Assembly (NCBI GenBank): GCA_022393335.1
Contig: JAJEKB010020753.1
Span: 317,743 to 381,742 of the forward strand
Source: Macrotrachela quadricornifera
Lineage: Eukaryota; Rotifera; Eurotatoria; Philodinida; Philodinidae
Direction of reading: 5' to 3'
DNA: 64,000 bases
This document shows, in pieces, positions 23,301-36,135 of this stretch. The position numbers were made by a program, and so were the translations under genes. Numbering within the stretch: the stretch's first letter is position 1; each line of letters opens with the position of its first letter. The notes under the pieces are model-generated. The model saw nothing but the letters and a program-made list of their open reading frames with translations, had not been told where the DNA came from and did no database searches.

Positions 23301-23995
23301 AATTGTTTATTTTTTAAAAGTTATTATATATAGGAAGAAATCTTTGAAGATGCTGCATCTAATGGCATATTTATATTAAACAAGAGATACAGTTTAAAGT
23401 ATGAAAATAGTGTTTGAAAATCTATTAAGATTTGTTTGTTTTTCCATGATAGTTTCAAATTTATTATTTATTTCAGAAATAAAGAAAAGTTAAAATGTTT
23501 GAAAGAATTTTTGATAGAAACAAAATAGAGTTCTGCCATTTTCATCATTGAAAAGAAGAGATGAAGTTCTATTGAATCTCATATTTTAAATATCTTTTAT
23601 CGAGAGGCTTTAGTTAAGTCTTTTGAAAAATCTCATTTTTTCCTAGTCTATCAGGATAGACATCTTAAAAAACTCGACTAGAATTTCTCGATAAATAAAG
23701 ATATTTAAAATATGAGATTCAATAGAACTTCATCTCTTCTGTTCAATGATGAAAATGGCAGAACTCTATTTTGTTTCTATCAAAAATTCTTTCAAACATT
23801 TTAACTTTTCTTTTTGTTTCTGAAATAAATAATAAATTTGAAACTATCATGGAAAAACAAACAAATCTTAATAGATTTTCAAACACTATTTTCATACTTT
23901 AAACTGTATCTCTTGTTTAATATAAATATACCATTAAATGCAGCATCTTCAAAGATTTCTTCCTATATATAGTAACTTTTAAAAAATAAACAATT
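23301..23995. repeat. Near-perfect long palindrome, arms about 305 bp
   Basis: The left arm 23301-23605 and right arm 23686-23995 are reverse complements with few differences, over an 80-nt spacer. The ends read AATTGTTTATTTTTTAAAAG and its complement; inner blocks such as GATGCTGCATCTAATGGCAT and GAGTTCTGCCATTTTCATCA recur inverted. No open frame of note. A transcript would form a very long hairpin. Confidence 0.9.
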
Positions 23996-24904
23996 TATTC
24001 CAATGAAAACAAAAAATATTCAAAGAGTATAAATTAAATTGTCTCCAAGTGTATATTCAATTGGTATATATTGTATCTTAAAAATAAGATTGATTTATTA
24101 TGACATACAAATCAATATTTGATTAATGATCTAATATAAGAATAATTGGTCTAATCATTCATCGAATTTTATTAATCGAAATTTTTATTATTAATATGGA
24201 ATTGGAAGAAATAGACTCAATAGTAAACAATAGTTTTTGTTCCCATAATCCATAATAATCTGTGTAATATAATGAGTAATATATTATATTATTGACATGC
24301 AGAACAAGAAAAAGAAAATTGATGTTTTGTGTATTGTTTTATAATTAATAATCAAGAGACACATTATAAAAAGTCAATAGACTAAACATGTGTATTTTCA
24401 AGAGAGAAAAGAATATTATTCATCAATAAAAGTACTTGATGAAATGTATCATTTCTTCTATTAATAGATAAAAAATCAAATTTTCATTTAACTATGATTA
24501 ATAGAAAAACAAAAAAAATATTATAATATCATACAATTTTAATGGTTATATTCCTCAGAAAGAAAATTCTAAATTTAAATAAATAATAATTCGAATATAA
24601 AATAATTTTCGATAATTAATTGAATATATAATAGATATATTTGTACAAAGATGTATTAATTGATAATGAAATTCCTAAAAAAAAAGAGTTTTATACAAAA
24701 GTTCTTTTTTTTGTTCATTATTACAAATATCTCACATACTAAACATACATACATCATAAATGAAACACAGAATAACATTTTAATAAGAAGAAGAAAAAAG
24801 GGTTTGTTTTGGATGTACATATAGATGATAAGAGAAAGAGAGAGAGAGAAAGAGAGAGAAAATTTGAATTTTATATCGGAATGAAAATGGGTTTGATATA
24901 TTGT
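23996..24904. other. Intergenic region with a GA microsatellite
   Basis: No gene seen. A GA-rich microsatellite lies at about 24830-24862, just beyond the 3' end of the DNAJB6-like gene. Confidence 0.5.
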
Positions 24905-26200
24905 TTATTTAATTGCTTGTAAAATTCCATTGATTTTTTTTGACATTAACTTTCCATCTTCTTCAATAGTTTCTGTTGTTTGACCATTTTCTTCTATTCT
25001 AAAATTTACAAAAATTAAATTAAATATGTTTCTAATATATCTTTCTTTTATACCTTGTTGTAACAACACGATGACCATTAATTATTTTAGTTGATTTAGT
25101 TGTTTTTTTTCCAACTGGTTGAGAATGTCCATTACTATAAATAAAATTGAAATTTTTCTTTTTTAAATAAAAACAAAAAGCAAATGCAAACCCAAATGCA
25201 ATATTAAATGATGATATTGTTCCCATATGATTTCGAAATGGATCATGATCAAATAATGACATTCTCATTGAAGGAAAAAAATTATCAAATAAAGCCATTT
25301 GTTGTCTATGTGGATCATGTCGTGATAATGATGAACTTGGATGTCCAAAATGATGATGATGATGATGACGATTATGAAAATCACGAAATGGATCTAGACC
25401 AAAACCTATTTAATAATATATTTTGTTTAGTATTTTATTTATTACAAAAATAAAAATAAAAATCTCTCATTCATCATTCAAGGATAAAATAAAATCACAC
25501 ATCTTATTCTCATTTAAATTTCTCACCAATATGAAAAACCTGACGTGTCCATTTATCTAAAAAATAATTTTGATTTTTTTTTTTAAATTTTCTTCTCAAA
25601 TATAAACTACAAATTAATATACTAAAAAAAAAAGGAAAATCTTCATTTAAAAACTTACCAAAATCATCATCCATACCAAAATGTGACATAAATTGTTCAA
25701 ATATATCAAATGGATTATGAAAATGAAATGTACGATTAAGAAAATCTTCAGAAAATCTTGAATAACCATTATTTGATGAATAATTATTATTTCCATGACT
25801 ACTATTTGATAAACCAGCTCGACCTAAATGATCATATTTTCGACGTTTATCTTCTATAAAAATACAAAATTTATTTATTTTATATAAATCAATCAAATAT
25901 TTACTATCAGATAATACTTCATAAGCTTCAGAAATTAATTTAAATTTTTCTTCAGCTTGAGTTTTATTTGAAAGATTTTTATCCGGATGCCACTAAATAT
26001 ATATATATATATATATAGATTTTATTATTTCAAATTAAAAAAATTCATTTACTTTTAATGCTAATCGACGATATCTTTAAATAAAATTCATCCATAATAA
26101 TATTTATTTATATATAAAAATCAAATAAAACTTACGCTTTTTTTATTTCATCATCAGTAGCTGTCTTTTCAACTTCAAGTAGTTCGTAAAAATCAGTCAT
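24905..26200 (-). CDS. DNAJB6: DNAJB6/DNAJB2-like Hsp40 co-chaperone, 8 exons
   Basis: This class B J-protein stimulates Hsp70 ATPase and, in the DNAJB6 group, holds back aggregation. Exons on the minus strand (26136-26200, 26053-26074, 25905-25992, 25659-25853, 25527-25556, 25192-25405, 25054-25134, 24905-24998) total 789 nt, 262 aa. The J domain runs from [20 protein letters not shown] through LALKWHPDKN to EAYEVLSD; the HPD motif is intact. A Ser/Asn/Gly and Phe-rich middle ([26 protein letters not shown]) replaces the usual G/F region. The C-terminal motif [22 protein letters not shown] matches the DNAJB6/B2 signature around KMVNGRKITTKRIVENGQ. Two exons are tiny (22 and 30 nt). I cannot choose firmly between DNAJB6 and DNAJB2 orthology. 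Confidence 0.92.
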
Positions 26201-26799
26201 TGATTATACTAACAAAATAAATATAAATCTTTAGAAAAAATTATCGTTTTTGTTTTTCTCCTATATAGATACCTTATTTTATATATTCTTGGTCTTTTTT
26301 TTCCGAAAGCAAAGAAAAAGCCTCCGCACTTATTATACATTGGTCTAACTTATCGACGTTTAGTTATATCAGTATATATATATATATATGGATAAAGAAC
26401 GGCAAAGAGAATATATATATATATATATATAAACACATTTTTCTTTCGTTATAATCAAAGATCGTATAACAATGATCATCATTGTCACAATCGATTAATT
26501 TTCGACACTTACCTTCAAATGTTCGATTGATGATAATAATCAAATAAGAATAAGAAAAAAACCTTCACACCACAATAATTAATTATTATTGTGATATTTA
26601 ACCTAAATTAATTAATCAAAAGATATTGACAATATAAATACACATGTTTTACCTATTTTGTATTTGAGATTCAGTTTAATTTATGTATACAAATACATGT
26701 ACGAAAAAATTAATCAATCTGAAATAAATTATAGACAAACCTTTATTATTATTCATTAGGAATAACCTATGATATAACATTATTTGTATTTTACGAGAG
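26201..26799. other. Upstream region of the DNAJB6-like gene
   Basis: Contains TA-dinucleotide microsatellites (about 26372-26388 and 26411-26431). No gene seen. A U-rich AG, read on the minus strand, sits at 26209-26210, nine bases before the ATG. Confidence 0.4.
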
Positions 26800-27187
26800 A
26801 ACCTCTTCAAAGTGTTACTCTCCGTTTGGGTTCATAGCGTAGATAAGAGTCCGTAAAGCTTGCATTAGTAAGGTATTGGGACAACTCACTGTCGTGGTAT
26901 CCCTCAGAAAAACTCATCTTAGAATTTTGATCTGAAATTTTGTATAGAGATCTCAAATGAGAGTGGGTTATTGTGAGATACGGCTGTGATACTCTATTAT
27001 CACTTGTATAGACAAGTTTTGCTGTTCTTATTTGCCATTGGAAGCATTCAAGAAAGCTGAAACTAGATGAGTTTTTCTGTGGAATATCACGGCAATGAGT
27101 TATCCCAATACCTTATAAATGCAGGCTTTGCGGACTCTTATCTACGCTATAAGTCCAAACGGACGGTGTCATTTAAGGAAGTTCCTT
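26800..27187. mobile_element. Foldback element, about 390 bp
   Basis: The left arm (about 26800-26925) and right arm (about 27066-27187) are inverted copies. Matching blocks include CATAGCGTAGATAAGAGTCC, AAGGTATTGGGA(C)AACTCA and AAAAACTCATCT. The outer ends GAACCTCTTC and GGAAGTTCC also pair loosely. No coding sequence. Confidence 0.7.
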
Positions 27188-27933
27188 TGTTAGAATATTT
27201 AACATAATACACACTTGTATTTTCTTTTCTAAACATTGATTAAAAGAGATAAATGATCTAAAATCATTGTAAAGAAGTTTGTCTGATGTGCTTATTTGAC
27301 AGTCATAGAAAGATTTTCTCTTGTTAATCTCGAAGGATCAATAAACATCCCCATACGTCAATAATTCTTCTCGCAAACATATCTGATGACATCAATGAAA
27401 AAAAAAAAACTAATTACAAACTTTTTCTATATATTTTTGAAAATATAATGAACATAAATATGATTTTATTTGTCTTATATTATAAGAAAAAAAATCCATT
27501 GATCAAAACAAAAAAAAAGAGAAAAAATTTCTTCTGACGTAAATAATGAATTGATAATTATGAATAAATGAGAAATAAATCTATTGAAATAACCTACGCT
27601 TTATTGATCATTATTCTCTTTCGATTAGGCAAAGAAAAAAAAAAAAAAAAAAAGTAAATTAAGAGTAGAAACAAATGATGACAAACAATATTCATATGTC
27701 ATATTGAATATGAAGGACAAGTAAACAAACAACAGCTGAGAAATTTTTATTTGATATTATATTAACCAATAAAAAATCATTTTCAATATTGCATTAATGT
27801 GTCACAAAATACGTCATGTGCTTTGATTATAACATTGTTTAAAAGCAAATGAATATTCACTCTTTCTTCTATTAATCAAATTGCGTATTATATTCAGTCT
27901 AGTTTATTTTTTAGATTTAAAAAAAAACGAAAT
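27188..27933. other. Intergenic region upstream of GABARAP
   Basis: AT-rich, with an A tract at about 27632-27652. No gene seen. TTTTTTAG at 27907-27914 is a likely splice acceptor in the 5' leader of the next gene. Confidence 0.4.
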
Positions 27934-28509
<576 letters not shown>

Positions 28510-31067
28510 ATTTATATACTATTTATTATCTTTAAATATATATATGTAAATCTTCTTTTGTTTCGATAAATGATTTAAAACCGATCAATATTAATGTATC
28601 GTCATGTTCTTTTCTTTTGTTTTTTTGTCTTTGTTTATAAAAATTTCTTTCTTTTTCAATGTTGTCATTTATATTGAACATATATTTATTCGAGATAATT
28701 TCTTTAAAATAAATATTTAAATATATATATGTATGAATAATTATGATAGATAAGTCATATGAGTCATGTATAATGACGTATATATGATGGATGTCAAAAG
28801 TCTCGCATTACCTTTTTTGTTATTCAAAATTGAAAAAAAGACTGTATGATACAGCTGCTTCTCAGTGATTGAATTAAATTAATCTTGGGTAGTTTAAACA
28901 TACCACTCAAAACAAAAAAGTCGTACGAGACTTTTTTCGTCCACTAATCGAGAAACTTTATTTCTATATAATCTTGAAAAGAAAAGAATATCGAAGATCA
29001 TACTTCAACTAATATCATTATAATAAGTTTTAGATAAAAATTTTTATCATTATGATTTGTGTATGATTTCTACAATTTATATACGATCAAACTATTTTCT
29101 AGTCGAACTTGTTTTATTTTCAAAATGGAGAAAATTAAAATAATTGTTTATGAGACATGACGAATGCATTTTTATTATATTTCATCATTTCATTATCTGA
29201 TATGGTTTATCAAAAGAAAATAAAATATATCTAAACATGTGGTGTGAATAGCTCTACAATCTTCATAGGAAAATTTTTTTTGTAATTGTTTTAAAAAGAA
29301 AATTCTATATGAATAAAATTTTTCCGGTGAGGAAATTTTAGAAACAAAAAATGCAACTTTATCATCTTTTATAATACAAATTAAATTCTATTTATGTTTA
29401 TTGTGTAAGAAAATTATACGAAAATATAGTATATAAGAATTTTTATCATGTTCGATTGAAATTATTGATTAATTGTCAAAAATCATTGATAGATGAGACT
29501 TTTTGTACGTTATGACCTTATTTCGAACAACTCATTACTGTAACTAGTCGATGAAAATAAACGATAAATTTAATATGTTGTTTATTTGTTCGTCAATATT
29601 AATGAGTCGTACCTTTATTTTAATGTAACGAAAGATCATTGTGACATATAACTTTCGAAATTGTTCACTTTTTTCTAAAATCATCCAATTCATTAGCTAA
29701 TTATGTTCGTTTTTGGTATAATTGGTTCGTCATTAAAGAGATAAATTAATACATTTCAACTAACAGTATTCAAGTCGATGTAGTTTATTAATACTTCAGT
29801 GTTGAATTCTTTATACAAAATACAAGACAATTAATTTCAGAATTGGATGTTTTGTGCCATATTGAGATTTAGTTGTAATGTTGTACTATAGATCTCAAGT
29901 TCCTCTATCTAAATCAAAATTTCATCTCGTTGGCAAGTCATTTTCATGGATTTTTTCACATGTTTTTCGACTATGATTACTTTTAGAAGGATTTTGTCTT
30001 ATACATTATTAGAGAAAAAGACATGTCTCGGTTTTCCCTCTTGATTGATAAAAATCGTAGGTCCCTAGCTATTACCATTATCGAGCACTTAAACGTATAC
30101 TTACTCCACTTTAATTCTGGCGCGAACACTTAAGAATGTACCGAGCCTCTCGCTTTGATTCGATCTGAGTAGGTACTATTATAGGTTCATAATCGATTTT
30201 GATCACTTTAGCATATAATGATCAAAGTTGAGACGATCTAGAGTCTCGGGTTCGGTACATCCCTACTTGAAGGACGAATCTTATCTGTAACCCCAAGTTT
30301 CATATAGTTTGATGAAATATTATTTCCTTAAATAAAAAAACGGAACATTCCGAGAACTTTTTGATCACCCTATGTATTTCATGATGTGAATATGTTTGTT
30401 TTTATAATCAGAAAGAAAAAACTATTCTTTTGATATAAGTTGAAGTATTTTATATAAAAGTAAAATACACACTGATTATTTCTTTCAAAATCAATTATTT
30501 TATTTTAAACAAAGAAATAAAATTTTTTAAAATATTCTTCATAATTATTTATTTTTATTTGAAAAGTTATATTTTAATCTGATAATGAATTCATACATAT
30601 TTATTTTCTATCAAAATGAGACATAAATATTTATATTACAATATAAAGTTAATTTTATTTCCTAGTGAGTTAAAGAATATGTCAATTATAATACTTGAAT
30701 TATTCATTATTACTTTCTTCTCAATATATTTATCTTTTACTCGAAAATGAATCGTCTAATTTTCTATACATTCTAATGAATTTTATTATGTTCATGCATA
30801 TATATATATATTTGAATAATTATAATTAAAGATATTCAAGTATTAGTGTTAGACTCTTTGACTGTAGGCGATGATTTACAAAGGAACTAGAAATCCATTG
30901 TAAGGTATATATTATAGTTATTATTTCTTTCAGACATTATAATTACCTATTAGTTGATTTGAATAAATAATATATTAAAAAGTAGAAATATCCTACACTG
31001 ACATTGAACTTCAAGTAAAATATTATATATAGATAAAGTATTTTCTTCTTAATTAAAATCGATAAAA
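28510..31067. other. Intergenic region, 2.5 kb, with two small inverted-repeat elements
   Basis: No coding sequence supported. It contains the MITE at 28796-28936 and a smaller inverted pair around 30134-30264, where ATGTACCGAG near 30136 faces CGGTACAT near 30255. The rest is AT-rich and featureless. Confidence 0.45.
28796..28936. mobile_element. Short inverted-repeat MITE, about 140 bp
   Basis: The left end AAAAGTCTCGCATTACCTTTT pairs with the right end AAAAAGTCGTACGAGACTTTT as imperfect inverted repeats of about 25 bp. Internal sequence is unique and non-coding. No clear target duplication. Confidence 0.6.
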
Positions 31068-32000
31068 ATGAGCACATTAAATACAATTCAAAATGAACTT
31101 CTTCGTTATATGTCATTAATAACAATAATTACAGGTACAATTGGTAATATTCTTAATTGTTATATATTTACTCGTCGTTCACTTCGTAAAAATTCCTGTT
31201 CAATTTATTTTCTTGCATCAAGTATAGGAAATTTTTTTGCAATTTATTTTGGTAGTGGAACACGTTTATTAAGTAGTTTTCATATTGATCCACCATTATC
31301 CCAAATGGGATTATATTGTAAAATAAAAACATTTTTAACCTATATAGGTTTATCAAGTTCAACATGGTTTATAGTTGGTGCATGTGCTGATCGTTATGCA
31401 TCAAGTGGTTCAACTGTTCGTTTACGTTCATTTAGTCAAGTTAAAATAGCTCGACGAATGATTTTTCTAATAATAATATTTATTATAATTATTTATTTTC
31501 AAATGAATTTTTGTTTTGATGGAAATATTCAAGCAGCTAATTGTTATCCATCATCAACATTTTGTAATACATTTAATAATTTTAATTTATTAATAACATA
31601 TAGTTTATTTCCACCAATATTAATGTTAATACTTGGTTTAATGACAATTCATAATGTACGTTATAATCGACATATTCGACGAGAAATAAATAATAAAGAT
31701 CGACAATTAACAATGATGCTTATAATTCAAGTTATTTGTGTTACTATTCTTTCAATGCCAATATCAATTCAAAAAATTTATTCACAAATGACAATTAATA
31801 AAATAAAAAATTCTGAAGAAAAAATTCTTGAAAATTTTTTTGCAACATTTGTTGTTTTACTTGCACTTATCAATTCATCAACATCATTTTATTTATTTAC
31901 ATTAACTGGAAATGTTTTTCGAAAAGAATTAAAATTTTTAGTTTTTTCAAATCGAAGACAAACAGCTATTCAACCATCAGCAACTATTAGAAAATATTAA
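31068..32000 (+). CDS. Class A (rhodopsin-like) G-protein-coupled receptor, intronless
   Basis: This 310-aa protein has seven hydrophobic segments. TM1 carries the conserved Gly-Asn (TGTIGNILNCYIF). TM3 starts after Cys84 (LYCKIKTF) and ends in ACADRYASS with an intact Asp108-Arg109-Tyr110. The second extracellular loop has cysteines (NCYPSSTFC) able to bridge to Cys84. TM6 reads CVTILSMPISIQK, with Pro but without the usual CWxP Trp. TM7 reads INSSTSFYLF, a degenerate NPxxY. Short N- and C-termini suggest a small peptide ligand. It looks like the rotifer FMRFamide-receptor-like group, often numerous and intronless in bdelloids; the ligand is unknown. Confidence 0.88.
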   Translation: MSTLNTIQNELLRYMSLITIITGTIGNILNCYIFTRRSLRKNSCSIYFLASSIGNFFAIYFGSGTRLLSSFHIDPPLSQMGLYCKIKTFLTYIGLSSSTWFIVGACADRYASSGSTVRLRSFSQVKIARRMIFLIIIFIIIIYFQMNFCFDGNIQAANCYPSSTFCNTFNNFNLLITYSLFPPILMLILGLMTIHNVRYNRHIRREINNKDRQLTMMLIIQVICVTILSMPISIQKIYSQMTINKIKNSEEKILENFFATFVVLLALINSSTSFYLFTLTGNVFRKELKFLVFSNRRQTAIQPSATIRKY

Positions 32001-32347
32001 CATTTTATACTTTTAAAAAAACTTTATAGAAAAGCATTTATCTTTTGCTTTTTTTCTTAAGATTTATTAGAAATTGAACATCTCGAATAAATTTTCTAAG
32101 AAAATCGAATCGGGTCAAATGTGTTGTCTGTAGATCTTCCAGAAACAACATTGTTTTTTCTCGATTTATGACAAGGAATTATCGGTCCGAGCCCTGTCAA
32201 TATATTTAAATTTTTTTTTCATATTTGAAAGAACGCGTCGACATGCAGGGTACCACAGAGTCTTTCCTGTAACTGAATATCCATTTTTGTTCTCTATGAT
32301 TGCAATATACCTCATATTCTGAAAAAAGAATAACAATGACATGAGAT
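32001..32347. other. Intergenic stretch downstream of the GPCR
   Basis: Nothing supported. Confidence 0.4.
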
Positions 32348-32655
32348 TTTTTTTATTCTACTCTTTTGTAACATTTTTAATCATGAAATGATATTTTTCT
32401 TGATAGATTAAATATACGAAGTTGTTTGCCTTTTGCTTTCTACATATCATTATCCGTCTAAATAGATATTTTAATTTCTATAGTACAGTAGATATTAAAG
32501 TATTTTTTATTCTACTCTTTTGTAACATTTTTAATCATGAAATGATATTTTTCTTGATAGATTAAATATACGAAGTTGTTTGCCTTTTTCTTTCTACATA
32601 TCATTATCCGTCTAAATAGATATTTTAATTTCTATAGTACAGTAGATATTAAAGT
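32348..32655. repeat. Tandem duplication, two copies of 154 bp
   Basis: Copy 1 (32348-32501) and copy 2 (32502-32655) are almost identical; one visible difference is CCTTTTGCTTTC against CCTTTTTCTTTC. Non-coding. It lies upstream of the 342-aa gene at 32917. Confidence 0.9.
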
Positions 32656-32916
32656 AAGTTTTTTTTAATAGAATTTAAAAATTTCAATTTTGATTAATAT
32701 AATTTAAAATAATCTTTTAGTTTAATTTTATTTCGTAGAATAATAATTTCTACTCTAACATCTATACATATAAAGTGTACTTGATTAATCCAGGGATAAA
32801 ATAAAATTGTAATCTATACATGTGGATATATATATATATATTAATAGGAAAGAGAAAAAGAAAAGAGTGAAAATGTGAATGTCATTTTTAATTTTATTCT
32901 ATAAATCACATTTAAC

Positions 32917-34340
32917 ATGAATAGTAAACATAATCAATCGTCTCGTCGTCATCCACTTAAACGTGTACGTACAGATAATGAAAATTATGGATCAATTATA
33001 TCATTATCTAATGGACGAAATAATAAAAAATTTTGTCGACAATCATCTGAAGGTATTTTTCGTTTTTTTTTAAATATATATTTCTTTTTTATTTTCTTAT
33101 TTAAAAGATTCTGCATTTGTGGAAATAGAAAAATCATCTGATGAACGTGCATTTGATCTTTTTTATAAGTAAATAATTATTTTTAAAAATTTTCATTTTG
33201 TTTTTTTTTTGTTTTATTTAGAGAATATTTTTCTCAATTTCGTCCTTATTTTAAACATCGTTCAATAGTTATACAATTTATTGAACATTTATGGTCAAAT
33301 ATGATTGAATTATCAAAAGTAGCATTTGTTAAAAAAATTCTTAAAGAACATGATATATCTTCATCTAATTTTAATGATAGTGATACATATTCAAATGATG
33401 GTAAAAGACAAAAAAAAAAAAAAAAAACGAATTAAATATTTATTTTATTTCTTAGAAAATGATTCACAAATAAATAAAACATTAAATAAAAATTTTTCAA
33501 TATTAAATTCAAATAATAAATATAGTCGAACTTTTATAAATGAATTTTTATTTTATTTAAAACATTTTATAACACCAAGATTTATTGATAAAAAGTAAAA
33601 AATTTTTGTTTTTTAAAAAAAAAAACCAAATCTATATTTAAATAATAGTTCATCATCAAATATTCAAATTCCACTTCGTCGATCATCACGTATTCGTCGA
33701 GCACCAATTAAATGTGTTTGTTCGACATGTGTTACAACATGTGTTACAAATGAAGATTCATCTTCAATAAATAATGATTTACGTTAGTTTAGTTTTTAAA
33801 TAAATTTCTTTTCTTTTTTTTTATTTTTTAAAATTCTATAGAACATAAAGTATTTCGTCAATTAATTGATTATTATCATCAACTGTAAGTTAATTATTTT
33901 AAAAAAAAATATTTCATGTTACAATTATATGGGATATTTATAGTGATGATCAATATATGGATATATCAAATTCATCTTTATCAATTAATAATGATAATCA
34001 AATCCATACACCATTATCTGAAGTTTGTTTTTTTTTTATTTATATTAAATAGATAAATAAATAAATAAATATGATTAAATAGGTTACAGAAACATCAACA
34101 AATGTAAGATCATCTCCATTAATAAATTCCATGGTATCAGTTGATAATACTGATGTATCATTACCATCAATAGATTTCTTAATTGATTCTTCAATAACTT
34201 CAAATGAAAAACTTCCATTAGTTGTATCTGATACTTTACCAATAAATGATCAAGTAGTGCGACGTACTTATGTTATATTAACGGAACTTGATGAACCATT
34301 TTTTGGTCCTTATCCAATTGAATTTACAATAACAATTTAA
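32917..34340 (+). CDS. Unrecognised 342-aa protein, 8 exons, probably nuclear
   Basis: Exons 32917-33052, 33108-33168, 33222-33400, 33456-33594, 33649-33782, 33842-33884, 33944-34022 and 34083-34340 sum to 1029 nt with every junction in frame, so the gene is real. I do not recognise the family. The N-terminus is basic (SSRRHPLKRVRTDNEN), like a nuclear localisation signal. A helical region follows (FRPYFKHRSIVIQFIEHLWS). The middle has PLRRSSRIRRAPIKCVCSTC, a basic patch seen in chromatin proteins next to four clustered cysteines (CVCSTCVTTC) that might bind metal. The C-terminal third is Ser/Asn rich and ends in a conserved-looking FFGPYPIEFTITI. No membrane segment or signal peptide. Confidence 0.8.
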
Positions 34341-36130
34341 ATAACTTTTCTTTTCTTCTTTTTTTTTTCTAATACAGTATGGATTTTCTTTTTTTTTGTA
34401 TCAAAAGTTCTATGATTTGATCTTCTAAGTTGCTTGAGATATTTTTTTGTAAATTTATTAGTTAGTTTTTGTTATTCTTCTTTTCTTTTTGTTTATATTT
34501 CTCGATATCTTTTTTGTGTTGATTAAAAAAAAACAACAAACCTAATGTAGTATATATTTCATTAAGAATCTCTCTATATATCTTTATTATTTTGAAACAC
34601 TTTTTTTTTTTTCTTTTTTTTTGTTCTTTGTTGATATTGTTATGTTATTGATCTTTATTCTATGATGAACAGAAACAATATGTAATGAGGAAGAGAAATG
34701 TCATTATTTATTTAATAAAGCATCTTTCTTCATAATTGTTTTATAATGTGAAAATTTTAAATTTCAATCTTCAAGAAGAAATAAAGTTTATTCAAATAAA
34801 AAATAAGTAGAAGATCGAATTGAGCTTGTTAAAGCGAAATCAATATAATTTTAAGACTAGTGATACGCTCTTACTCACATTGAACTTGAAATTCTGAGTT
34901 ATTAAATCGCATTTGAAGTTATTTTGGAAAAATTCTTATGAAGATAAAATTCAAAAACATATTGAAGTATTTCATTAGTTGTATAAAGGAAATGTGTAAT
35001 GAAATAATTACAATAGACTTTTGTATTATTTGGTTGAAATGTTTTAACTGAATAAGAAGATGATGTAGATAAAATAAATGAAAGAATTGATCGGGTTAGA
35101 TAATATTTTTATTTTTTAATTGAATTTATGTAGGATGGTGTAAATTTTATTTTGCTGTAAAATAAATGGGCATCACACAAAAATTTTGGTTTATGATATT
35201 GAAAAACTAGATCATATTATATCATCATATCTGAATAAACTTTAAGCAGGTCTAAAATCTATTAATTTGTTATTTTGTTGATTATCGATATCGATCAGAA
35301 ACGATATGATGAAACACTTTATAGTGACTCGAAATATAGCAGAAATAGACAGAAAGAAAGAAACGTTTTGTTATACATATGTATGCTTGTCTATATATCT
35401 GTCAAATAAAGTAGTGTTTATGATTCTCTAGAACAGAATTGATCATACATAAAATAACGCTATCTATATTTCATCGTAATATGTATATACTAGACCAGTT
35501 GTAATTAATCATTGCTATATCCATATGAATCCGATCAATTTTGACGACTAAGATAATCTAGAAAAAAACATCAAGTATTAATATATACCATATGTTAGTC
35601 GTTTTTTCTTTTACTTTTAACAATCAGAAATAAAGTCATGGATGACTTTTGATGCTTTCGTTTCGTAATTTAGAGCCCTGCAGGAACAGAGTAGGTTAAG
35701 TCAAAAATTTAATAGGAAACAGCAGGATTTGATTACAGGTAAATTTTTAATTGAAAATCAAAAGAAGCATCTAATGGTCTAACTGAATAGTTCAAATTCA
35801 TTTAAATTATGAATTAAGATTATCCAGTAAGGATAGTAGATGATTTATTGGATTTCGGATTCAGAATTTAATTTGTTTTTCTTTTTCGATATGTATTCTA
35901 CAAAGACTTATAATGATACAAAGAAAAGAACGATATACGCTCAACATGATAACTAAATTTATGAGAATTGTAATTTGCTTTTCAAAATCACGAAATAATC
36001 AAATATTTGTACTACATCTTTAAATTCTTCACTATCGATCGCAAATAATCCGTAGTGATAGGATTAAGACTAGAACACTATGTGAAAAGACAGTTAGAAG
36101 TTGCCCGATCAATTCATCGCATATATAGAA
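34341..36130. other. Intergenic region, 1.8 kb
   Basis: T-rich just after the preceding gene, then unremarkable AT-rich DNA. No gene or clear repeat seen. Confidence 0.4.
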
Positions 36131-36135
36131 GGGAG

